Shown here piece by piece: positions 8,770 to 16,855 of a DNA stretch of 64,000 nucleotides (position 1 is its first letter; each line of letters opens with the position of its first letter). The position numbers were made by a program, and so were the translations under genes. Source of the DNA: CAVYHJ01 sp963768165 [NCBI: uncultured bacterium] (GTDB lineage: Bacteria > UBP4 > UBA4092); NCBI GenBank assembly GCA_963768165.1, contig CAVYHJ010000003.1:124001-188000 (forward strand), given 5' to 3'. The notes under the pieces are model-generated. The model worked only from the letters and a program-made list of their open reading frames with translations, did not search any database and had not been told where the DNA came from.

Positions 8770-9822
8770 TTAATACTTCATCCAATCCTCAACAGCTACA
8801 TTGAGGTCGGTGTCTTGGTACACCCAGATGCCAAATTGATGTAAAGTGCTTGGAAGAGGACCGACACCTGCAAATAATGTTTTTGAAATGGTATCATAAG
8901 CTAAGCAATATATTTGTCCAGAAGGGAGTCCTGTACTTATAGAAGACCAAGTATTTCCTTGGTCCTTTGATTTAAAAACACCATTATCCTCAGTACCAAC
9001 ATATATAATCATTGGATTTAATGGATTAACAATCACTGCATTTATTTGCTCATTTATAAACGTAGAATCGGTTGAAACATTCCAAGTAGTCCCCCCATCA
9101 AAACTGGAAGCAAATACCCCAAATGACCCGCCTGCATAAATCTTATTACTATCTGTAGGATCAAATACCAAACATTGTACTGCGTTATATAAAGAAAGAG
9201 AATGCCATGTAGTAGCTCCATCGTCCGACTCGAAAATTCCGGGAGAGGCAGGTGCCCCGGCAAAAAGTTTATTATGTATGGTGGGATGCATAATTAGCAT
9301 GGCTGTACCTTGATCTGTCGTGATACCCGAATAACTGGTTGTCCAATGGTATCCTGTGTCATCACTGATATAAATAGGATAGCCAAAGGGTTCGCTCGCC
9401 GCATACATTCGCGCTACATTCTCTGGATCAAACAATAAATTTGGCTCCGCTGGAGCGTCATTTAAATCATTGGTAATAGAAGTCCAATTACCATACCCAT
9501 AGGTGGTATTTTTTGCGATACCTAATCCAGATGACAGATAGAGATAAACTTCATTAGGAGATTTAGGATTAATAGCAATGGAATCGGCAACATCATCAGG
9601 CGATATTGATGTAAAATTTGAATACATCCACGTAGTACCATAATCCTCACTTCTGAATATTCCATAAGTTCCTACATAGATGCGACCAGTTGTTGTAGTA
9701 TCAATTACAAGGGAAGCAATCGCAAAGCCATCAGTAATACTGCATTGTGTCCATGTATTTATTCCAGCAGTACTATTGACTACTAAGCATAAAAGAAATA
9801 GAGCAGTAAGAAAGTATTTCAT
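8770..9822 (-). CDS. Secreted BNR-type beta-propeller protein, copy 4
   Basis: About 350 residues from ATG 9822 (MKYFLTALFLLCLVVNSTAG), preceded by AAGGTAGG. Blade motifs SEDYGTTW, ISDDTGYHW, SDDGATTW, SFDGGTTW and SKDQGNTW are seen; the tail is VYQDTDLNVAVEDWMKY. It begins 48 bases after the stop of the giant beta-helix gene. Its TAA is followed in the same frame by the module at 7540-8727. Confidence 0.85.
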   Translation of the reverse strand: MKYFLTALFLLCLVVNSTAGINTWTQCSITDGFAIASLVIDTTTTGRIYVGTYGIFRSEDYGTTWMYSNFTSISPDDVADSIAINPKSPNEVYLYLSSGLGIAKNTTYGYGNWTSITNDLNDAPAEPNLLFDPENVARMYAASEPFGYPIYISDDTGYHWTTSYSGITTDQGTAMLIMHPTIHNKLFAGAPASPGIFESDDGATTWHSLSLYNAVQCLVFDPTDSNKIYAGGSFGVFASSFDGGTTWNVSTDSTFINEQINAVIVNPLNPMIIYVGTEDNGVFKSKDQGNTWSSISTGLPSGQIYCLAYDTISKTLFAGVGPLPSTLHQFGIWVYQDTDLNVAVEDWMKY

Positions 9823-9849
9823 TGTACCTACCTTTTGCCTTACTGCTCT
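9800..9849 (-). promoter_or_regulatory. Inverted repeat enclosing RBS and start codon, propeller copy 4
   Basis: The arms AGAGCAGTAAG (leader) and CTTACTGCTCT (signal-peptide codons) form a perfect 11-bp stem at plus 9839-9849 and 9800-9810. The loop holds AAGGTAGG and the ATG. Confidence 0.6.
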
Positions 9850-9870
9850 TAAGTATATCACCAAATGTAT

Positions 9871-12800
9871 TTATCTCATCACTAATTTATGCCATTGTCG
9901 CTCAATAGATTGCACTCCATTAGCGTCAATAGAAACTGTAATACAATCCGGTATTCCGTTGGCATAAATTTGCTGTCTATCCTTGACATGGGCAAAGGTT
10001 AATTGCTTTGTCTTAACTATTTCATGATAGGTTTCTTTGACATGTTCTGCGTCAAATAACCCAACCATCAAATTGTTCACACCTACCAATTTCATATCTT
10101 GAGGAATGCCACCAGTTTGCTTCTGTAATGTTGCTCTTGCAATTTTTTCAGCTTGTTCATCCGACATTTGCAATGCCACATCCAGCGCATTAATCTTTCT
10201 ATCCAATTTCAGGTATCCGCTCAAATGCGTTACATTGTCGAACAAACCTTTGTTAATCTGCTTATTCGATATCTCCTCTGGAATCAGGTAAGGTTTCTCA
10301 GGATATTTTGGTAAAATTATCTTTCCTCTCGATGCCAAGCGATAATCGTCAGGGTTTACTACTGGCAAATTCCATGTTACATAAGATGTACTTATTTCTA
10401 AGGAACTCGATACATAGATATATCGCATGGTTCTATCGGCTGAATCTGGTGTTGGCTGCACCAAGGTATCCTCTTTATTGTCATAGTGCATTAAGGCGGC
10501 AAAGGGATTAGGATTTGGACTATATTTATTTCCAGCATCAACCACCCAAGCATCTGCAACAGGTCCATTTGTTGCATACTGAAAGAACGTAGTCAGAACT
10601 CCCAGTATTGGCCCTGTATCATGCGAAAAACCGCTTCTCCACGTCCCCAAAATCATATGAGGAATAGACCCGTTGGCACTGGCTTTGATCAATGCCGGCG
10701 ACCAATAAGAAAGATAAGCAGTAGGATTAATGTCCCCTGTAGTAGAATACCCCAACATATTTTCACTTTCGCTCATAAACCATTTTAAACCTTGTGTCCA
10801 GTCCGCTGTCGAGTCAATGGTCGGAGTAGTTCCATTCCCCGGTGCAAAGAAATAGGTCGTTGCTCCAGTAGCGAAATTAATGACCATATTGGTAGACTCC
10901 CCATAGGTAGAGCCGGTGCTCAAATACAATAAACTGGCCTCTCCATTATTGGGGTCATTAGACCCTGCATTTTTAATGAAACTGGGTAGATTGGTAGGAC
11001 TGGATTCTGTGAATAATCCCGCACCATTCCACGAGATTTGATAATTAATACCACTAGTGAACTGAGCGTAAAACTGCATCACATTGGTAGTACTGATTGC
11101 AAGAGCAACTCCCGTAGACCCCGCCGCGGCATATTTCCCCCGTTCCAAAACATCTGTCTCTACGCCATCAATATATACCCGGTTCGGTCCCACGGTCTTG
11201 ATGCGGATTATCGGGTATCCTGAATAAGCTCCACCAGAAATGGTATCCATCTTGGTGGTTGAATCCAATACAACTCCATAAATTGGAGGATTATCAATTC
11301 CGTCTGGCGCGGTAATTTCCCATTGTGTCGGTGCATAAGGCACACTAGATGCCCCGTCCAACACGGTCAATCCACTATATCCCGAACTATCCGAATCGGA
11401 TGTTATTACATGACCAGTATTGTTATCAAACATCGCTTTGGGCCAATACAAATATAACTGTCCACCATTGCTTATAGCAACATATTCATTTTCGTAAAGA
11501 ATCGAAGAACTTGGTCCCGAAGCAAAGGACGGATAATGATACCCTGCATCCAGTAGATAGCCCGACAAACTAATCCGTCCATTGCGCAAACCATCCGTCC
11601 GGGTAGAGGCATACTGTAAGTTGCTCAATGCCGCCGTAACCGAACTGCTTCCACCATACCCTACACAAGGACTTTGTCCCAGTTGACTAAAAGACGCCTT
11701 GACTAATCCGTTACTGTCATAGTTCATGGCATACCAGGCATCTTCATATATTCCTGTCATGCCGGTGTTTACACGATAACTGCTGCCATCCAAAGCCGCC
11801 CAGTACCACACTTGGCCTTCGTACACCGAAACCTTGGGAAGACACACTTGGATAGAATCACTGCCAAACAGCAGGGTAATCGAATCGGTCGAACTGATAG
11901 TCCACCCATTCGCACCGGCACTCAGGGTGATTAAGATATTTCCCAGTCTGGAACCGGTGGACGTATACGACCAACCACCCCCATTCAACGTGGTAGCATA
12001 CCCCAGTTGTGTACTTCCGCTCAACCCGTTGGCATAGGAAGATATCGTGATCTTGACACCTCTTGGAGGTGTGCTGACAAACGAAAAAGACATCCCCGAC
12101 ACACTGCTGATTTGTAGAGGAAACTTGCTCACATCCCCGCTCACCTGTGCTAGATAATACCCGTTAAATTCCCCACCCGATGTGCTAGAGGCATACTGCG
12201 GACAGATATCTTGAGAACTGGTTTCTGTATAAGACCCAGTAAGGGATTTGGTACTGCAATCAAAGAAAGTATTGTTGAGTAAATAATAATATCCGCCTGA
12301 AGTTGTAGCGCCGGTCACATCGTAGCCTGTAAAATCTGTAATAATATTATATGCCGATGTCACGGGGGAATAGGCAAATATATTTATCCCAATAGAAGCC
12401 GTATTGTTTCCATCCAGCGTATTATTGAGAATATACCCGCCGGCATATTGCCAATAAATGCCGGTTCCTCCGGGAGCGGGATTAGTAATTAGATTATTAC
12501 TAAATTTGACAAACGGATAATAGGTTGACCCGCTGGGAATTGCACACTCATTGGTATAGATGGCTTTATTGCAGTTGGTGAAAACATTGTCCTGGATGGG
12601 AAAAACATTTATTCCGCTATTAGCAACGTAGGTACCAATATTGGCATATTGAAAAATACAGTTGCGGATTTCAGAACTATTACTGCTGTAATCTTCTAGG
12701 CCAATTGCTACATTATAGGCCCACGCCCCCGTCCCCAGTGCGTAATTCATTTGGTCATTGGTCGCCCATAACGATGTAAACAAAATGGGATTATTGACAT

Positions 12801-14889
12801 CACCTCGTGCAATAATTTGTGAATGGCCGCTATCCCTGAGATCAGACAAATATAACTCAGCATTAACCGTGTTCATGTCTCGCCAATAGGTAACCACAAC
12901 TCCGGGTTTAATAGTGAGAGTTGCACCGCTATTTACCGCAATTACACTATCGCTTGCATTGCCTACTATGACATCTACCGGGTCATAATGATAACCAATA
13001 TCTACGGTTCCTCTATCCCGCATGACAGGTGTCCAGACAGCACTCGGGTAAACATTACTGGTTACTGGCAAGGGTGCTCTAACTGTTTTACTATCCAGAC
13101 CCAATACCTGTGCGGTAGTATTCCCCCGGTCAATACATCCCGCTACCAGCGGATTCAAATAATAGGAACCGTTGGAGGAAATCGTATAGGGATTTTGAGT
13201 AATTGTAGTTTCATTGGAGGATTGGGAGGCACCGTAATAATTGACGCCATTGTTATAAAACGTATTGTAATCATGGGTTCCAGTGAGATAACCCAAGTTA
13301 CCGGAAAATACGTCTACCAACGCCGTACCGCAAGAAGTCACTAAATTATCGGAAAAGTCGGCAAACCAAGCCGCATCCACGTATACCCCGGTATTGCAAG
13401 TATCGATGGTGTTATTTTTAGCCACCAGAAATGTAGTAGTATTATAACCGCTGACTGCGCCTGCAAAAATGCCGGCGTTGCTATTACAATTGGTGATCAA
13501 ATTATTTATAACCGTACAGGTATCAATAGCATCCAAATAGATTCCATCCCCGCAAAACCGAATGATATTATTTTCAATCGGGTGGGATAGAGTACCATTA
13601 TTATTGATTAGAATCCCTTCGGTGGCATAGTAGATTTTGCAATATTGCACGATGCTCCCGGAAGAACTTCCCGTGTCCAAAAGAATAGCTCTTCCATAAT
13701 CTCCCGAAGTAGGACTTCCCGTTGACCCAAGAATTGTTTCTCCCACCGTATTGTCATTTTTACTACTAAATAAAATATAATTATAGGGCGACCCTTGGGC
13801 AATTATTCTTCCGCTTGACCCCGCTACCAGTTGGTTACCCGGACCCAACTTGATAATCGCACCACCTTGGATAACCAATGTCCAACTGCCATTTACAGTG
13901 TAACTGATGTTGGGTACCGTAGAAGAAATATAGTAAGTATTCCCAGCCAGCCACGTCTCATTGCCGCTTTGTCCACCACTACGAATCTGATAATCCAATG
14001 TGACTGGCATACTGGCAGAGACCAACCAGGAATACGGCACTCCTTCATAGAGAATGTCCGTGCCATTTTCCCGTACCAATTCTTTATACATTTCTTGACT
14101 GGTATTGTTATTATCCAGTGCTTGGGAGGGACTAAAACTGGCTAACCAATTATGGGAGGAAGCATCGTTAATATCGATGGGTAGATTGGTAGCGGAGAGA
14201 ACGGAACCGCTATAGACCTGACCATTGGAAACTAATTCAACTTCTGATGTTGCCCAATTGACTTGTGTCCCCACCATTAAATAAGTACTGGCAGGGTTTA
14301 AGCCCAGGGAATTGGGAGAAGGTAAATTGGAGATGGAATTGATTATCGCATCTTGCATAAACTGGCTTCTCGTATACTCATACTTAATATCCACATTTGG
14401 GAACACATTGGTGTAATACAACTGATTGGAAATCGCTGTATTGGGGATTTGAGAACCCGATAGAGTGGCAATCTTTACGTAAGTCCCGGAACTTTTGTCC
14501 AGATAAGACAAATATTTTACACCTAAAGAAATAGATTTGTTTTGGATTTGATACTCGATAGGCGTACCACTGGCAAAGTTCGAGTTGACTTTAACTTGAT
14601 AGACTCCTTGCAGAGCGCTATAGGCATAATTGGGATCGATACTAAAGGCCTCAATTACAGGCTGCCAATTGGGGGTATCCGTGATACTGGAATTAAAACA
14701 CAAATTATCCGATTTCTCGTAATAAATCCCTGATCCGTTATTCCAGACCCGAGTATTTTGATTGCGACCGGAGACTACTTCGGTGACAGTATTGGTACCC
14801 TGGGTTGGGGTATCCGCGGAATAGGTCAGACTATAAAAACTAAAAACAAACAAAGAAAGAAATGCGGTAAAACAGAAACGGTGGTTCAT
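9871..14889 (-). CDS. Giant secreted beta-helix protein with C-terminal HKLVMR module
   Basis: A 1672-residue protein. ATG at 14889 follows GGAGG with good spacing. A signal peptide ends near LTYSA. Residues about 40-260 form an N-terminal domain with no family I can name (NVDIKYEYTRSQFMQDAII motif). About 310-900 has two runs of right-handed parallel beta-helix repeats (NNTIDTCNTGVYVDA, SEIRNCIFQYANIGTYV, SNNLITN). About 900-1280 is a linker with Gly, Ser and Tyr-rich strands. About 1295-1672 is the module shared with the smaller genes. It heads the cluster and is probably the ancestral form of the module. It is expected to be extracellular or surface-bound. Confidence 0.85.
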   Translation of the reverse strand: MNHRFCFTAFLSLFVFSFYSLTYSADTPTQGTNTVTEVVSGRNQNTRVWNNGSGIYYEKSDNLCFNSSITDTPNWQPVIEAFSIDPNYAYSALQGVYQVKVNSNFASGTPIEYQIQNKSISLGVKYLSYLDKSSGTYVKIATLSGSQIPNTAISNQLYYTNVFPNVDIKYEYTRSQFMQDAIINSISNLPSPNSLGLNPASTYLMVGTQVNWATSEVELVSNGQVYSGSVLSATNLPIDINDASSHNWLASFSPSQALDNNNTSQEMYKELVRENGTDILYEGVPYSWLVSASMPVTLDYQIRSGGQSGNETWLAGNTYYISSTVPNISYTVNGSWTLVIQGGAIIKLGPGNQLVAGSSGRIIAQGSPYNYILFSSKNDNTVGETILGSTGSPTSGDYGRAILLDTGSSSGSIVQYCKIYYATEGILINNNGTLSHPIENNIIRFCGDGIYLDAIDTCTVINNLITNCNSNAGIFAGAVSGYNTTTFLVAKNNTIDTCNTGVYVDAAWFADFSDNLVTSCGTALVDVFSGNLGYLTGTHDYNTFYNNGVNYYGASQSSNETTITQNPYTISSNGSYYLNPLVAGCIDRGNTTAQVLGLDSKTVRAPLPVTSNVYPSAVWTPVMRDRGTVDIGYHYDPVDVIVGNASDSVIAVNSGATLTIKPGVVVTYWRDMNTVNAELYLSDLRDSGHSQIIARGDVNNPILFTSLWATNDQMNYALGTGAWAYNVAIGLEDYSSNSSEIRNCIFQYANIGTYVANSGINVFPIQDNVFTNCNKAIYTNECAIPSGSTYYPFVKFSNNLITNPAPGGTGIYWQYAGGYILNNTLDGNNTASIGINIFAYSPVTSAYNIITDFTGYDVTGATTSGGYYYLLNNTFFDCSTKSLTGSYTETSSQDICPQYASSTSGGEFNGYYLAQVSGDVSKFPLQISSVSGMSFSFVSTPPRGVKITISSYANGLSGSTQLGYATTLNGGGWSYTSTGSRLGNILITLSAGANGWTISSTDSITLLFGSDSIQVCLPKVSVYEGQVWYWAALDGSSYRVNTGMTGIYEDAWYAMNYDSNGLVKASFSQLGQSPCVGYGGSSSVTAALSNLQYASTRTDGLRNGRISLSGYLLDAGYHYPSFASGPSSSILYENEYVAISNGGQLYLYWPKAMFDNNTGHVITSDSDSSGYSGLTVLDGASSVPYAPTQWEITAPDGIDNPPIYGVVLDSTTKMDTISGGAYSGYPIIRIKTVGPNRVYIDGVETDVLERGKYAAAGSTGVALAISTTNVMQFYAQFTSGINYQISWNGAGLFTESSPTNLPSFIKNAGSNDPNNGEASLLYLSTGSTYGESTNMVINFATGATTYFFAPGNGTTPTIDSTADWTQGLKWFMSESENMLGYSTTGDINPTAYLSYWSPALIKASANGSIPHMILGTWRSGFSHDTGPILGVLTTFFQYATNGPVADAWVVDAGNKYSPNPNPFAALMHYDNKEDTLVQPTPDSADRTMRYIYVSSSLEISTSYVTWNLPVVNPDDYRLASRGKIILPKYPEKPYLIPEEISNKQINKGLFDNVTHLSGYLKLDRKINALDVALQMSDEQAEKIARATLQKQTGGIPQDMKLVGVNNLMVGLFDAEHVKETYHEIVKTKQLTFAHVKDRQQIYANGIPDCITVSIDANGVQSIERQWHKLVMR

Positions 14890-15229
14890 GATATATATCC
14901 TCCATTGGTATTTTTACTTTCTTGGACAAAAATCTCTTCAGTCCTGCAATAGCATATAGTCAAACAGATAGTTACTACTTCTTCACCTCCTTTCCTATCC
15001 AGATATTTATGCTTTCTAGAGTATAAGACTCAATACAGGTTCATACCCTTACAAGAATATTTTTTGTCTTCCTAATTCATATAAAATCAATAAGCTAACT
15101 TTTTAAAATAAAATATCATCATCTTAATAATCATTCTCAATATGTAAGGACAATACTTTGAATCAGAACCGTACCAGTACCGTTTCAGCTTCGTTGGACA
15201 ACCGATTAAGCACTTTAATTTTAATAAGG

Positions 15230-15400
15230 TATAAAACTGGTCATCCTCAATCGGGGTTGAGGAAGATAAGGTAGAGCGTGCCATTTTGGCATAGCTAGAA
15301 ATGCGATTTAAGGGGCTTAATTTTTATCAAAAATGGGTATGATTTGTCTCCGGGTTGTCTCCGTATTAACACCGTACTAACTCCCATTGAAAAAGAGTGA
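15230..15400 (-). repeat. Dispersed intergenic element, inverted copy of 33950-34125
   Basis: The reverse complement matches 33950-34125 over the block AAATCGCATTTCTAGCTATG, the imperfect palindrome around TGCCAAA-TGGCA and the hairpin CCTCAA-N6-TTGAGG. The hairpin loop differs between copies (CCCCGA and CACTGA) while its stem is unchanged. Both copies sit upstream of a large secreted-protein gene, in the same orientation relative to it. Confidence 0.75.
15346..15389 (+). promoter_or_regulatory. Four 11-bp tandem direct repeats (array A)
   Basis: The consecutive units are GTCTCCGGGTT, GTCTCCGTATT, AACACCGTACT and AACTCCCATTG. An 11-bp period on one DNA face is typical of OmpR/PhoB-family response-regulator sites. 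The core WCTCCGTA is shared with arrays at 31549 and 33951. Confidence 0.6.
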
Positions 15401-15633
15401 TGAATCGGTTAAAGGGTTAACGAGAATATTATTTCGTCACTTTTTATTGATTCTGAGTCAATATTGAATGATTTGGGTGGGTTTTAAATGTGGATGCCAT
15501 TATTTTAGAAAAAGAAGAGAGAAATAAGTTAAGAAAATGTCTCAAGTTTCTGGTCTCTGATTATTAGAACAAGTCTATTCTCAAAATAGGTATAATGCAG
15601 TTACAAAAGAATTAAGGTATTTTTAGCAATCCA

Positions 15634-16680
15634 CTAAACGACAACCTGTTCACGAACTGGTTCAAGGGAATTCCCAGTTCCGCTTACTTGCGCTTCGCGG
15701 AGATATTTGGCGGCGTCTTCCGGCGGAGTCGGGTTGATATAGAATCCTGTTCCCCACTCAAACCCGGCGACTTTGGTTAATTTGGGCATAATTTCCATAT
15801 GCCAGTGATAATGTGGAATATCCGCCGGTTCACAGGGCGCACAATGAATAATGAAATTATACGGCGGGTCATCCAAGGAAGCGCGTATTCTCGCCAGGGT
15901 AGATTTGAGAACTCCAGCAAAATTAGCCACTTCCGTCTTTTTCAAATTCTCAATTCCCGATGCATGTTTTTTCGGCATAATCCATGCTTCAAAGGGGAAC
16001 CGGGAGGCAAATGGGCAGAACGAAATAAATTCATCCGTGTCAGTAATCACGCGAGTGCCGGAACCTTGTTCCTGCCGGATAATATCGCAAAATACGCAGC
16101 GTTCTTTGTAGTCGTAATATTTTCGCGCTCCATCCAATTCCTCTAAAGCTCTTTTTGGAATAATCGGTGTGGCGATGATTTGGCTGTGGGTATGTTCCAA
16201 TGAAGCGCCCGCCGCACTTCCGTGATTCTTGAAAATAATGATGTATTTGAAACGTGAATCTTTTTTTAAATCAATATACCTATCACGGAACGCCCAAATC
16301 GCTTCCTGGACATTTTTAATATCCATGGTTGCCAACGAGCTCTCATGTTCCGGCGATTCAATAACCACTTCATGGGCACCAATCCCATTCATACGGTCAT
16401 ACATCCCCTCGCCCTGCCGGTTTAATTCCCCTTCGATTTGCAAAGCGGGAAACTTATTAGGCACTGTCCGCATCCACCATCCGGGTGAATTGGGCTTGGT
16501 TCCCGGTTCTCTATACGCCAATACTTCCGGCGGTGTTTTATCTTCATTCCCGTAACAAAATGGGCAAAACCCACCCCGTTTATGTTCCACTTCCTTGCCA
16601 AAATCGCTGGGTCGTTTCCCGCGTTCTGTAGCGATAATTACCCACCGTCCAACGACAGGGTCTTTTCTTAATTCAGGCAC
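15634..16680 (-). CDS. galT: Galactose-1-phosphate uridylyltransferase
   Basis: A 348-residue GalT of the Leloir pathway, exchanging UMP between UDP-glucose and galactose-1-phosphate. The N-terminal zinc-site motif CPFC is near residue 39. The active-site block EHTHSQIIATP is near 163 and CVFC near 195. A second histidine pair HYHWHMEIMP lies near 296. The expected HxHxQ nucleophile region is present as HTHSQ. The start is GTG at 16680 with GGAGG 8 bases upstream. The gene stands alone, divergent from mutL, near the amylases with which it shares a sugar-metabolism theme. Confidence 0.95.
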   Translation of the reverse strand: MPELRKDPVVGRWVIIATERGKRPSDFGKEVEHKRGGFCPFCYGNEDKTPPEVLAYREPGTKPNSPGWWMRTVPNKFPALQIEGELNRQGEGMYDRMNGIGAHEVVIESPEHESSLATMDIKNVQEAIWAFRDRYIDLKKDSRFKYIIIFKNHGSAAGASLEHTHSQIIATPIIPKRALEELDGARKYYDYKERCVFCDIIRQEQGSGTRVITDTDEFISFCPFASRFPFEAWIMPKKHASGIENLKKTEVANFAGVLKSTLARIRASLDDPPYNFIIHCAPCEPADIPHYHWHMEIMPKLTKVAGFEWGTGFYINPTPPEDAAKYLREAQVSGTGNSLEPVREQVVV

Positions 16681-16842
16681 TTTACTACCTCCATAGGTTT
16701 ATAGAAAACGTACCTTTAACATCATTAAACCGTTCCACCAAAAGTATATCACATCATTCTGAAAATTCTCTAGAACTTTTTTTATTTGCATACACCCTTC
16801 TTCTTACCGAGGAGAGGGGTTGGGGGTAAGGATAAAATCCAG

Positions 16843-16848
16843 TATAAT
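16843..16848 (+). promoter_or_regulatory. TATAAT -10 box seven bases before mutL ATG
   Basis: TATAAT at 16843-16848 is followed by GATACCC and ATG at 16856. A transcript starting at the usual distance would begin at or next to the start codon, so the mRNA may be leaderless. No Shine-Dalgarno sequence is seen. Confidence 0.5.
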
Positions 16849-16855
16849 GATACCC

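Larger units (their letters stand above)
14890..15633. other. 744-bp non-coding region between galT and the giant gene
   Basis: It holds an orphan perfect Shine-Dalgarno-like AAAGGAGGTGA (minus, 14993-14983) with no usable start at the right distance, a diverged copy of a dispersed element (15230-15400) and an array of four 11-bp repeats (15346-15389). A minus-strand frame at 15087-15284 is open for 65 codons but has no ribosome binding site and looks fortuitous. Confidence 0.7.

Noticed and set aside
15087-15284. 65-codon minus-strand frame upstream of the giant gene
   Set aside because: It overlaps the dispersed element, has no RBS and its counterpart at 34050 is broken by stops.
15290-15330. 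String TAGCTAGAAATGCGATTTAAGG recalls a Cas9 guide scaffold
   Set aside because: Only a short chance likeness; there is no cas gene, no repeat-spacer array, and the string belongs to the dispersed intergenic element.
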